Source: Rhodobiaceae bacterium (GTDB taxonomy: Bacteria > Pseudomonadota > Alphaproteobacteria > MED-G09). From it: DNA of 9,003 bases. Below the pieces are notes generated by a model, which made no database searches, was not told the DNA's origin, and saw only the letters and a program-made list of their open reading frames with translations. Within the stretch, counting starts at the first letter, position 1. Every line of letters starts with the position of its first letter. Both the position numbers and the translations under genes were made by a program. The stretch covers positions 2,235-11,237 of the forward strand of contig NYSO01000054.1 in NCBI GenBank assembly GCA_002683015.1. The letters are read 5' to 3'. Shown one piece after another: positions 1-7,187 of the stretch.

Positions 1-407
1 TGAGTACCAATCAAATCTGAGTCATTGATATAAGCATCATAAATACTAACATTAGTTTGCATTTGTGTTTGAACCGCCATTACTACGTCACCTTCTCCAA
101 GTAACTGGTGATTTACTTTAATTCCAGTTATCTCCTCAAAAGCTTTTGTTAAAACTTTTGATTCATACTCGTGAGTTGGAATAGTTTCTGACAATACTTT
201 AATAGACATTCCTTTGAATGGCTTTGCAGCATCATGAAACCATTGCAGTTCTTTCTCTCTCTCTTTTGATGAAAGAGTTGAAAGACTAAACTCACCATCA
301 GACCATTTCTTAATTGCAGCCATATGACCGTCTGCGAAAGCATTAGAAATAGTAAGTATGGAAAATGAAACAGCAACAGCTATTATAGTTTTCAATGTTT
401 TAAACAT
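1..407 (-). CDS. glpV: GlpV-like glycerol ABC transporter substrate-binding protein, N-terminal part (cut by window edge)
   Basis: Periplasmic solute-binding protein that would deliver glycerol (or a related polyol) to an inner-membrane ABC permease. Only the first 135 codons are visible; the gene runs off the window at base 1. The start is the ATG at 407-405, preceded by a G-rich ribosome site (412-417) and an in-frame stop six codons upstream. Residues 1-25 form a Sec signal peptide: Lys at 3 and 6, a hydrophobic core at about 8-20, and a probable cut after the A-F-A at 23-25. The mature part carries KELQWFHDAAKPFKG (52-66), a THEYESK stretch (78-84), EEITGIKV (91-98) and NDSDLIGT (128-135). 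From memory these match the alphaproteobacterial GlpV family of rhizobial glycerol transport operons (glpSTPQUV). It lies 96 bases downstream of glpK on the same strand, which supports glycerol as the ligand. Family is fairly sure; exact substrate is inferred. Confidence 0.75.
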   Translation of the reverse strand, partial: MFKTLKTIIAVAVSFSILTISNAFADGHMAAIKKWSDGEFSLSTLSSKEREKELQWFHDAAKPFKGMSIKVLSETIPTHEYESKVLTKAFEEITGIKVNHQLLGEGDVVMAVQTQMQTNVSIYDAYINDSDLIGT

Positions 408-411
408 TAAT

Positions 412-417
412 TCCCCC
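412..417 (-). promoter_or_regulatory. Ribosome binding site of the glpV-like gene
   Basis: On the minus strand GGGGGA sits with five bases between its last G and the ATG at 407. It is the clearest Shine-Dalgarno-like sequence in the window and stands out against very AT-rich surroundings. It fixes the start codon and suggests strong, independent translation of the binding protein, unlike the tightly abutting upstream genes. Confidence 0.6.
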
Positions 418-455
418 GTTGTTGTTTATTATTTTTTATAATTGAAACAAAATCT

Positions 456-467
456 TACAATATTGTA
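456..467. promoter_or_regulatory. Perfect 12-base palindrome overlapping the candidate -10 box
   Basis: TACAATATTGTA reads identically on both strands. It lies in the only sizeable intergenic gap inside the gene cluster and covers the proposed -10 hexamer of the glpV-like gene, a placement expected of an operator for a dimeric repressor. The symmetry does not extend outward (G against A on the next pair), and AT-rich sequence forms such palindromes by chance, so the operator reading is tentative. Confidence 0.25.
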
Positions 468-491
468 CAGATGTTTCTTCCGTTTTTACAA
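462..491 (-). promoter_or_regulatory. Candidate sigma70-type promoter for the glycerol transporter genes
   Basis: Reading the minus strand, a -35-like TTGTAA (491-486) is followed after 18 bases by a -10-like TACAAT (467-462). Transcription would begin near 455, leaving a leader of about 50 bases before the ATG at 407. The boxes match the consensus at 4/6 and 5/6 positions. The gap is AT-rich, so chance matches are likely. Read-through from glpK is equally possible, because no terminator hairpin is visible between the two genes. Confidence 0.35.
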
Positions 492-503
492 CCATAGATT
501 GAT

Positions 504-1985
504 TTAATTAATTAATGTTCTCTTTATTGCCGTAGACCAGCCTTTAATTAAAATATTTCTTCTTTTAGAGTTCATTTTTGGTGAAAATTTTTTATCTATT
601 TGCCAATTTTTAGAAATATCTTTTAAAGATTTAAACACACCAATTTTTAGTCCTGCCATAAAAGCAGCTCCGGCAGCAGTTGTTTCTTGAACTTTTGGTC
701 TAAGGACTTTTACATTAACTACATCTGATAAAAACTGGGAAAACCAGTTATTCATTACCATGCCACCATCAACCTTTACTAACTTCGGTCTTAAACCGTC
801 ATGTTTCATTGCTTCAAATAAATCAAAGGTTTGATAAGCTACAGCTTCTATTGTAGCTCTTACTATTTCTTCAGGACTTGTGTCTCGTGTTATTCCACTT
901 AATACGCCTCTAGAATTTGCATTCCAATGTGGTGCTCCAAGTCCAGTAAATGCAGGAACCAAATAAATCCCATTATTATCTTTAAGTTTTTTAATAATAT
1001 TTTCAGTGTCTGGGGCTTTTTTAAAAAACTTCATTCTATCCCTTAACCATTGAACGCCTGCACCCGCGATAAAAATTGATCCTTCCATTGCATAGGTTGT
1101 TTTCCCATTAATTCTATAAGCAATTGTAGTTAACAATCTATTTTTCGAATAAATCTTTTTACTGCCAGTATTTAGCAAAACAAACGCGCCTGTTCCATAG
1201 GTGCTTTTTAGAGAGCCTGGTTCAAAACAACATTGTCCTATCGTAGCTGACTGTTGATCACCGACAACACCGTTTATTGGTATTGATATACCAGTTATTG
1301 TTTGATTGGTATAACCATAGTCGTCGGCACAATCTTTAACTTCTGGAAGAATATGTTTTTTAATTTTTAAAAGTTTTAAAATAGTATCATCCCATTTATT
1401 GGATGAAATGTTATAAATCATAGTTCTGCTAGCGTTTGTAGCATCAGTTGCGTGTACTTTACCTTTAGTAAGTTTCCAAATTAAAAAGCTATCAATAGTA
1501 CCAAATAACAATTGTTTTTTACTCATTAGATGTTTAGCTCTTGGAACATTGTCTAAAATCCATTTGATTTTTGTTCCAGAAAAATATGAGTCTATTAATA
1601 AACCAGTTTTATTAAAAATCATTGTATCTTTGTTTTGTTTTCTTAATTTCTTACAAAATTCTTCTTGTCTTCTGTCTTGCCAAACAATTGCTTTATAAAC
1701 AGTCTTTCCAGTTTTTTTATCCCATAAAACTGTTGTTTCTCTTTGATTTGTTATCCCTATACTTAAAATTTTTCCTCTTAGTCTCTTGGCTTTAGCAATT
1801 ACATCTTTTAATGTTTTGATAGTTGTTTTCCATATTTCATCTGGATCATGTTCTACCCATCCGCTCTTAGGGAAGTATTGAGTAAATTCTTTTTGAGATG
1901 AGTAAACGGGTTTTCCTCTTAGATCAAATAAAATTGATCTGTTTGATGTAGTGCCTGCATCAATAGAGATTATAAATTTTTTCAT
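504..1985 (-). CDS. glpK: Glycerol kinase GlpK
   Basis: Cytoplasmic FGGY-family kinase that converts glycerol and ATP to sn-glycerol-3-phosphate, trapping glycerol brought in by the adjacent transporter. At 493 residues it is full length (E. coli GlpK is about 500) and aligns with it end to end by eye. Landmarks: the phosphate-binding loop DAGTTSNR (9-16; E. coli has DQGTTSSR), GWVEHDP (42-48), ITNQRET with glycerol-contacting R82 and E83, Y134 in DSYFSGTK, the catalytic D243 and Q244 in GDQQ, STYGTGAF (261-268), FTGLGAPHW (346-354) and the nucleotide-binding VDGG (405-408). The E. coli fructose-1,6-bisphosphate loop (GGKGGTR) is absent; the equivalent residues, about 227-236, read NQTITGISIP. 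The segment equivalent to the EIIA-Glc contact also differs (PKMNSKRR, 469-476). The start ATG (1985-1983) overlaps the gpsA stop by four bases, implying coupled translation. The glpV-like gene follows after 96 bases. Confidence 0.96.
   Translation of the reverse strand: MKKFIISIDAGTTSNRSILFDLRGKPVYSSQKEFTQYFPKSGWVEHDPDEIWKTTIKTLKDVIAKAKRLRGKILSIGITNQRETTVLWDKKTGKTVYKAIVWQDRRQEEFCKKLRKQNKDTMIFNKTGLLIDSYFSGTKIKWILDNVPRAKHLMSKKQLLFGTIDSFLIWKLTKGKVHATDATNASRTMIYNISSNKWDDTILKLLKIKKHILPEVKDCADDYGYTNQTITGISIPINGVVGDQQSATIGQCCFEPGSLKSTYGTGAFVLLNTGSKKIYSKNRLLTTIAYRINGKTTYAMEGSIFIAGAGVQWLRDRMKFFKKAPDTENIIKKLKDNNGIYLVPAFTGLGAPHWNANSRGVLSGITRDTSPEEIVRATIEAVAYQTFDLFEAMKHDGLRPKLVKVDGGMVMNNWFSQFLSDVVNVKVLRPKVQETTAAGAAFMAGLKIGVFKSLKDISKNWQIDKKFSPKMNSKRRNILIKGWSTAIKRTLIN
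1982..1985 (-). other. ATGA stop/start overlap between gpsA and glpK
   Basis: On the minus strand the sequence ATGA contains both the ATG of glpK (1985-1983) and the TGA stop of gpsA (1984-1982). Such overlaps usually mean termination-reinitiation coupling, so the dehydrogenase and kinase would be made in linked amounts. No strong Shine-Dalgarno sequence precedes the glpK ATG, in line with coupling. Confidence 0.85.
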
Positions 1986-3028
1986 CTAAATAAGTTCCAA
2001 TTCAGTTCTAGTTTTTTATCGTTAGTAATTGCATTGATCATGGCTAGCAACAAAGGCAATTTTTTTTCATCAAAATCTTCATTTACTTTTTTTGCAATCT
2101 CAATTGCTAAATCTGCACCCTCTACAGTTACTTTTTGCATTTTTGTTTTTTTTGCTTCAGAAAAGGTCAATCCTTCTCCAATATAAGAACCCATTTTTGC
2201 ATTTCTTCCTCCACCAGAACTCACATAAAGATCTCCTAAACCCGCAAGTCCTTTGACTGTTTCTTTTTTTCCATTAAGATGCTTTACAAATATTTCCATT
2301 TCGTGAATTGATTGATTGATTAGTGCTGAGGCAGTGTTTAAATAATTTTTTTCACGAATTTTATCAGTCGCATTATTGCTACAAATACCTTTTGCTGCTC
2401 CCACGGCCATAGAAAAAATATTTTTGATGGCCGCTGAGACCTCTACCCCGTTAAGATCATCAGACAAAGAAGTGTGATAATAATTTGTATTAATCATATT
2501 AGATATTTCGAAAGCCGTTTTAATTTCCTCATTTGCAATGACAACACTACTATGAATTCTGTTAGCCAAACCTGCGGCTAAACAAGGGCCTCCTATTGCT
2601 GAAATGTTAACATGGGTTATTCCTTTTGATTTTAATAACCTTTTAAGTTTATTAACCAATAATTCATATTTATTTTCATAAATACTAAGACCTTTAGTTA
2701 ACATAAGAATATTAGGCAGTTTTTTGTTTTTAGCTATTAAGTTTAATTGTTCAGAAACCCACTCAATTCCTTTTGAACTTATTCCTAATACGATTAAGTC
2801 AACTTTTGATTTGAAAATATCTTTAAATTTATCAAATTTAAAAATATTAACTTTCTCAGGAAGAAGAACATTTAGTGTCGGGTGTAAATTTTTATTTTTT
2901 CTTAAATTCTCGATAAATTCATTTTCCAAATGAGTTCCAACAATAGTTGTGTCGTGGTTGTTATCAATACAAGGAAATGAAAAAGCAGAACCCATTGCGC
3001 CAGCTCCAATAATTACAATTTTAGACAT
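1982..3028 (-). CDS. gpsA: Divergent NAD(P)-dependent glycerol-3-phosphate dehydrogenase (GpsA family)
   Basis: Soluble enzyme interconverting sn-glycerol-3-phosphate and dihydroxyacetone phosphate. The 348 residues are slightly longer than a usual GpsA (about 330-340). An N-terminal Rossmann fold has the dinucleotide loop GAGAMG (8-13), LTKGL with K112, and a GGPCLA segment (146-151) in place of the common GPS/GPT-F-A. The C-terminal helical domain has the catalytic Lys in AAIKN (K202, N203), GLAGLGDL (260-267, D266) and the substrate-phosphate RN pair (R275, N276) within SSGGGRNAKMG. It departs from textbook GpsA at residues 227-244, where the usual A-R-x-A-L-x-T-R-G-x-x-E helix reads NTASALINQSIHEM, and in the glycine-rich stretch before R275. 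It starts one base after the trkH stop and overlaps glpK by four bases. With a kinase and glycerol transporter next to it, the likely direction is catabolic (G3P oxidation); this is inferred from context. A lipid-precursor role is the alternative. Confidence 0.85.
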   Translation of the reverse strand: MSKIVIIGAGAMGSAFSFPCIDNNHDTTIVGTHLENEFIENLRKNKNLHPTLNVLLPEKVNIFKFDKFKDIFKSKVDLIVLGISSKGIEWVSEQLNLIAKNKKLPNILMLTKGLSIYENKYELLVNKLKRLLKSKGITHVNISAIGGPCLAAGLANRIHSSVVIANEEIKTAFEISNMINTNYYHTSLSDDLNGVEVSAAIKNIFSMAVGAAKGICSNNATDKIREKNYLNTASALINQSIHEMEIFVKHLNGKKETVKGLAGLGDLYVSSGGGRNAKMGSYIGEGLTFSEAKKTKMQKVTVEGADLAIEIAKKVNEDFDEKKLPLLLAMINAITNDKKLELNWNLFR

Positions 3029-3029
3029 A

Positions 3030-4442
3030 TTAATCTTTATAAAATATCTTTTTGAAAATTAAAAAAACTGATATTAGCTCAATTTTTCCAATAATCATAA
3101 AAATAATCAAACTTAATTTTGAAGTTGTTAGTAAATTAGCAAAATTCATCTGTTCAATCCCAAACATTCCAGAAAAAGTGGTATTTGTAATTGTTAATAT
3201 TGAAAGTTTAAAAGATTGTTCGAAATCAATTTTATCTACAATTAAAATTCCTGAAAGAATAAACAAGCTTATAAAAAAAGATATAAAAATTAGAAAAGAT
3301 ATTCTTATATTTTCATTTGTTATTTTTCTTTCTGAGTTAAATATATTTTTATTTATTACACTATTGGGGCTTATTAACTTAAGTATTTCTGAAGAAGAAG
3401 TTTTTAAAAGAATATAAATTCTTATTAATTTTATACCTGAGGTATTTGAAATTAAGGAACCTCCAATAATTGTTAATAAAATAAAATATAAACTTAAATT
3501 ATTATTAGAATTAATTAATGATAATCCAGAATTACCTAAACTACTAAGAACACTTATAACTATATCTAATCCACTATAATTGTTAAAGTATATTAGAAAA
3601 ATAAAAATAATAGAAAAAATTATCAAATAAAAATCTTCTTTGTGATCGCGCAAAACAACTTTTTTTTGAGAAATATTTAAAATTAAAAAAAAATTTAAAA
3701 TTGAAATTAATAAAGCAAATATAAAGACTAATTTTTGTGGATTAGTTTTAATTATATTATTAAGTGAATTAGTGGGTAAAAAACCGCCAGTAGAAATCAT
3801 ACTCATACTTAAATTTAAAGAATTAAATAATCTAATTTCTACAAAATTTAATAATAAAAATATTATTAAACTTAATGATGAATAAATTATAAAAATTTTT
3901 GATAAAAGTCCTTTTACATTTGCTTCAAAATTTATTCCTCCATCACTAGAAAATGTCAAATTGTTCATTTTAAAATTAAACTTATTATTTGAAAAAATTA
4001 AAATTAAAAAAAATAAAAAATATAGTCCACCTATCCATTGAGAAGATGAGCGCCAAAGTATCAGAGTTGGGTCAAGATATTTTATATTTTCGAAAACTGA
4101 AAAACCAGTTCCCGTTAAACCTGATATTGACTCAAATACTGCGTTAATAAAAGTAACCTGGTTATTGCTTAAATATAATGGAATACTAATTAGTAGTGCA
4201 ATTAAAAAATAAACCAAAACAATTAAAACTAATTGATCTAAAAAGCTTATATTTTTTTTGGATTCTTTGCTAAATAACAATAAAGCAACTCCAGTAATTA
4301 CAGATATTAACAAAGTTATAATATACGAGTTTATACTTAAAAAGTAATCAAAGTACGAAGAATATAAAATGTTTATAAATGCTAAAATTCCAACTGGAAA
4401 ACAAAATAATCCTAAATAGTAAGTTATACCTTTAAAATTCAT
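3030..4442 (-). CDS. trkH: Trk-type potassium uptake protein, membrane subunit TrkH
   Basis: Inner-membrane potassium-translocating subunit of the Trk system, gated by TrkA. It has 470 residues (E. coli TrkH about 480), mostly hydrophobic helices, arranged as four M1-P-M2 repeats. The four P-loops are readable: FESISGLTGTGF (103-114), SMISTGGF (214-221), SVLSSLGNSGLSL (297-309) and TITNTTFSGMFG (417-428), each keeping at least one filter glycine. Other family marks are LWRSSSQWIGGL (129-140) after P1, IGGSLISNTSGIK (326-338) where typical TrkH has a G-S-T-G-G-G-I-K loop, and IGKIE (451-455) near the end where G-R-x-E is usual. It starts two bases after the trkA stop, and gpsA follows after one base. 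Codon use is extremely A/T-rich even for this window, mainly because of Ile, Leu, Phe and Asn. TrkH/TrkG is clearly favoured over KtrB because a two-domain TrkA is encoded directly upstream. Confidence 0.92.
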   Translation of the reverse strand: MNFKGITYYLGLFCFPVGILAFINILYSSYFDYFLSINSYIITLLISVITGVALLLFSKESKKNISFLDQLVLIVLVYFLIALLISIPLYLSNNQVTFINAVFESISGLTGTGFSVFENIKYLDPTLILWRSSSQWIGGLYFLFFLILIFSNNKFNFKMNNLTFSSDGGINFEANVKGLLSKIFIIYSSLSLIIFLLLNFVEIRLFNSLNLSMSMISTGGFLPTNSLNNIIKTNPQKLVFIFALLISILNFFLILNISQKKVVLRDHKEDFYLIIFSIIFIFLIYFNNYSGLDIVISVLSSLGNSGLSLINSNNNLSLYFILLTIIGGSLISNTSGIKLIRIYILLKTSSSEILKLISPNSVINKNIFNSERKITNENIRISFLIFISFFISLFILSGILIVDKIDFEQSFKLSILTITNTTFSGMFGIEQMNFANLLTTSKLSLIIFMIIGKIELISVFLIFKKIFYKD

Positions 4443-4444
4443 TT

Positions 4445-5818
4445 TTAGATTGAGCTAACACTAAAAATACTTTCAACTTCTTTTAATTGTTCTCTTTTTG
4501 CTAAAAAAACAACCAGGTCTCCTTTTTCAAAAGTAAAATTTGATTTTGGTATTATTACAGTTTCTTTTCTAACGATAGCTCCTATTCTTATGTCTTCTGG
4601 AAAATTAGAGTCTTTAATTGTTTTGTTTAAAAGTTCAGATTTTTCTAAAATTTTTGCTTCAATAAATTCATATTCACCATCAAGAAGTGAATAAACTGTT
4701 CCAATAGTCCCTCTATGAACGTGTTCCATTATTCTTGAAACTGTTGTCATTCTTGGATCAACCAAGTCATCAATATTGAGTGAGTCTTGCAATAAATTGT
4801 AATTAGTTTTGTTTACTATAGCTATAGTCCTTTTTTTTAAACCTGTTTTTTCAGCTAACACACAAGCCATCATATTATTTTCATCATCATTAGTTAAAGC
4901 TAATACTGTTTCTGAGCCATCTAAATTAGCTTCTTTAAGTATTTCTTCATCAAGACCATCTCCGTTAATTACTATTGATGAAGATAACTCACTAGCAATT
5001 TCTTCAGCTCTAGACTTGTTTTTTTCAATAATTTTTACCCTTGAGTCCTCAAAGTTTGCCTCAAGCATCTTTGCTAAATTCAATCCTATGTTTCCACCAC
5101 CAATTATCAAAATATTTTTTGAAATTTTTTCTTCGTGTCCAAATGCCTTCAAGATTTTATTAAGTTGGTCGCTGCTTATAACTACATAAATATTGTCATT
5201 TTCGAATATTTCATCATTTTTTTTTAAATAGATAAATTTTTCTTTTCTTAGTGCTCCAAGTATATTTGCTTTAAAGTCGGGGAATTTTTTTGTTAGATCT
5301 TTTAAAGGTATATTTTTAATTGGACAATTTTTTTCAATAGAAATTTCTAACATTTTAACTTTATTATTTCCAAAAGGCACATTATCGAGAGCGCCAGGAG
5401 CCTCTAACCTTCTAAACAAAGATTTAGCAACTTCTAGCTCTGGTGATATAATTACATCTATAGGTATATTTGATTTATTATAAATTTTATTCCATTTGCC
5501 TTCTAAAAAATCTTTTGTTCTTATTCTAGCGATTTTTTTTGAAACATTAAATAAAGAGCTGGCTAATTGACAAACTATCATGTTTGTTTCGTCATTTTTT
5601 GTCACTGCTATAACCATATCTGCTTCCTCGGCTCCTGCATTTTCAAGAACTGAGGGTAGAGTAGCTCTTCCGACAATACCTTTCACATCTTGGGTATCAT
5701 TGATCTTTTTAATATCCTCCGAAGATTGATCTATGACTGTTACTGAATGTCCTTGAGCAGATAATTGTTTGCTTATTGAAAAGCCAACTTTGCCGGCTCC
5801 ACATATTATTATATTCAT
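4445..5818 (-). CDS. trkA: Trk potassium uptake regulatory subunit TrkA
   Basis: Cytoplasmic nucleotide-binding subunit that assembles on TrkH and gates potassium flux in response to NAD(H)/ATP-type ligands. The 457 residues match the E. coli length. It has the duplicated RCK layout: a first Rossmann domain with GAGKVG (7-12) and the ribose-binding acid D30 ending VTVID; a first TrkA-C domain at about 140-225; a second Rossmann domain with GGGNIG (240-245) and E265 in VKIIEKN; and a second TrkA-C domain at about 372-452. Motifs typical of TrkA include AVTKNDETNM (71-80), ALTNDDENNMMA (307-318) and the LVDPRMTTVSRI helix (352-363). Both nucleotide loops look intact. An AAGG ribosome site lies about ten bases before the ATG, inside the end of ntrX. 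ntrX ends one base upstream, and trkH begins two bases downstream, so subunit stoichiometry is probably set by operon position. Confidence 0.95.
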   Translation of the reverse strand: MNIIICGAGKVGFSISKQLSAQGHSVTVIDQSSEDIKKINDTQDVKGIVGRATLPSVLENAGAEEADMVIAVTKNDETNMIVCQLASSLFNVSKKIARIRTKDFLEGKWNKIYNKSNIPIDVIISPELEVAKSLFRRLEAPGALDNVPFGNNKVKMLEISIEKNCPIKNIPLKDLTKKFPDFKANILGALRKEKFIYLKKNDEIFENDNIYVVISSDQLNKILKAFGHEEKISKNILIIGGGNIGLNLAKMLEANFEDSRVKIIEKNKSRAEEIASELSSSIVINGDGLDEEILKEANLDGSETVLALTNDDENNMMACVLAEKTGLKKRTIAIVNKTNYNLLQDSLNIDDLVDPRMTTVSRIMEHVHRGTIGTVYSLLDGEYEFIEAKILEKSELLNKTIKDSNFPEDIRIGAIVRKETVIIPKSNFTFEKGDLVVFLAKREQLKEVESIFSVSSI

Positions 5819-5819
5819 T

Positions 5820-7187
5820 TTAATTTATACCTTTAATTCCTAAAGATTTAAGTTTTCGATGAAGAGCAGATCTTTCCATACCAATGAAATCAGCAGTTTT
5901 AGAAATATTTCCATGATTTTTTTTTAATTGAGTAATTAAATATTCTTTTTCGAAATGTTCTCTGGCTTCTTTTAAAGGTGAAGAAAAAGATTTTTCTAAC
6001 AAAGATCGATCATTATCCGCTGATAAAGAAGATCCTAAAATATCTTCTAATAATTTATTTATATTCTCTCTTGATTCATTCGCTGCTAAAATAGTCACTC
6101 TTTCAACTAGATTTCTTAACTCTCGAACATTTCCTGGCCAATTGTAAGTATATAGATTGTCATTTTTAATATCAATTTTTGGTTGTTGAACTCCATTAAT
6201 TTCAGAGAGCTTTGCTTTAAAATATTCAATTAATAACGGTATGTCTTCTGTTCTAGATGCTAAAGGTGTTGACTCTATCGGTACTACATTCAGTCGATGA
6301 TAAAGATCTTCTCTAAACTTATTTGCTTCGACTAATTCTTTAAGATTTTTCGATGTAGAAGAGAGTAACCTTATATTTACATTTATATATTTACTTCCAT
6401 TCAATCTCTTAAATTTTTGATCAATAAGAACTCTTAAAACATTGGCCTGAGTTTCAAAAGGGATTTCAGAAACCTCATCAATAAGTAAAGTTCCTTTATT
6501 TGATCTCTCTAAAGCTCCGTATGAAATATTACCATCATCAAATTCTTCCCCAAAAAGTTCTTTTTCATAAGTTTTTTCTTTCAGTAAGGCCGCATTAAGA
6601 ATTACAAAAGGTTCTTGTGATCTTCCAGAATTTTTGTATATTTTTCTAGCAATTAACTCTTTGCCAGATCCAGTTGGACCAGAAATTAAAATTCTACTTT
6701 CAGAGGAAGCTAATTTTTCAATAGTTTTTTTTATCTTTAAAATAGATGGACTTTTACCAATTAATTCAAATGAATGAAAAAGTTTATTTTCAATAATATC
6801 TTTTTCAAGTTTTAAAGAAATATTTTCCAAAGCTCTTTTAACGTAATTAATTATTTTTTCAGCAGAAAAAGGTTTTTCAATAAATTCATATGCTCCTAAT
6901 CTTATTGCTTCTACTGCAATTTGAACAGTTGCATGACCCGAGATCATGATAATTGGTACAGATTTATTTTTACTTATAATTTGTTTTAAAAGATCAATAC
7001 CATCTTTGTCAGTTTTATCTAATTTAATGTCTATTATAGCTAGATCAGGTAATTTTTTATTTATTTCTAAAACAGCTTGATCAAAATTAGCTGCTGAACG
7101 AACATTAAAATGTTGTTCTTTTAAAATATTACAAATTAAAAATCGTATATCGGGGTTGTCGTCGATAACTAAAATATCTTTATGCAT
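5820..7187 (-). CDS. ntrX: NtrX response regulator, AAA+ type without the GAFTGA loop
   Basis: Cytoplasmic DNA-binding response regulator, partner of NtrY, linked in alphaproteobacteria to nitrogen metabolism, redox and envelope responses. Three domains over 455 residues. The receiver (about 1-120) has acidic pair D9/D10, phospho-acceptor D53, S83 and K105. The AAA+ domain (about 140-370) has Walker A GPTGSGKE (170-177), Walker B LLIDE (234-238), arginine-finger region FREDLYHR (291-298) and sensor II WPGNVREL (350-357). The C-terminal Fis-type helix-turn-helix (424-451) contains GMERSALHRKLK, a typical NtrX signature. The sigma54-contacting GAFTGA loop is missing: between ELFG (210-213) and GALE (224-227) the chain reads EEFDDGNISY. 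This favours NtrX over NtrC and suggests regulation without sigma54. The ATG directly abuts the ntrY stop with no spacer, and trkA begins one base after its stop. Confidence 0.93.
   Translation of the reverse strand: MHKDILVIDDNPDIRFLICNILKEQHFNVRSAANFDQAVLEINKKLPDLAIIDIKLDKTDKDGIDLLKQIISKNKSVPIIMISGHATVQIAVEAIRLGAYEFIEKPFSAEKIINYVKRALENISLKLEKDIIENKLFHSFELIGKSPSILKIKKTIEKLASSESRILISGPTGSGKELIARKIYKNSGRSQEPFVILNAALLKEKTYEKELFGEEFDDGNISYGALERSNKGTLLIDEVSEIPFETQANVLRVLIDQKFKRLNGSKYINVNIRLLSSTSKNLKELVEANKFREDLYHRLNVVPIESTPLASRTEDIPLLIEYFKAKLSEINGVQQPKIDIKNDNLYTYNWPGNVRELRNLVERVTILAANESRENINKLLEDILGSSLSADNDRSLLEKSFSSPLKEAREHFEKEYLITQLKKNHGNISKTADFIGMERSALHRKLKSLGIKGIN

Noticed and set aside
149..376. 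75-codon minus-strand open frame
   Set aside because: It overlaps the glpV-like gene in another frame. The glpV frame has a signal peptide, a ribosome site and recognisable family motifs, while this frame has none.
408..503. Rho-independent terminator between glpK and the glpV-like gene
   Set aside because: No GC-rich stem followed by a T-run is present on the minus strand; the only symmetry is the loopless 12-base palindrome.
504..515. TTAATTAATTAA palindrome at the end of glpK
   Set aside because: Low-complexity repeat of TTAA formed by the last codons (Leu-Ile-Asn-stop); no GC stem, so neither a terminator nor a convincing operator.
2724..2933. 69-codon plus-strand open frame
   Set aside because: Antisense to gpsA, with no recognisable protein features; expected by chance opposite a Lys/Leu-rich AT-rich gene.
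3052..3417. 121-codon plus-strand open frame
   Set aside because: Antisense to trkH. Its hydrophobic/Lys-rich composition mirrors the complementary codons, and the trkH frame is clearly the real one.
4809..5189. 126-codon plus-strand open frame
   Set aside because: Antisense to the second Rossmann domain of trkA, with a Ser-rich shadow composition and no family motif.
5820..7187. Possibility that the regulator is NtrC rather than NtrX
   Set aside because: It lacks GAFTGA, follows an NtrY-type kinase with transmembrane segments and HAMP, and has the GMERSALHRKLK signature of NtrX in its helix-turn-helix.
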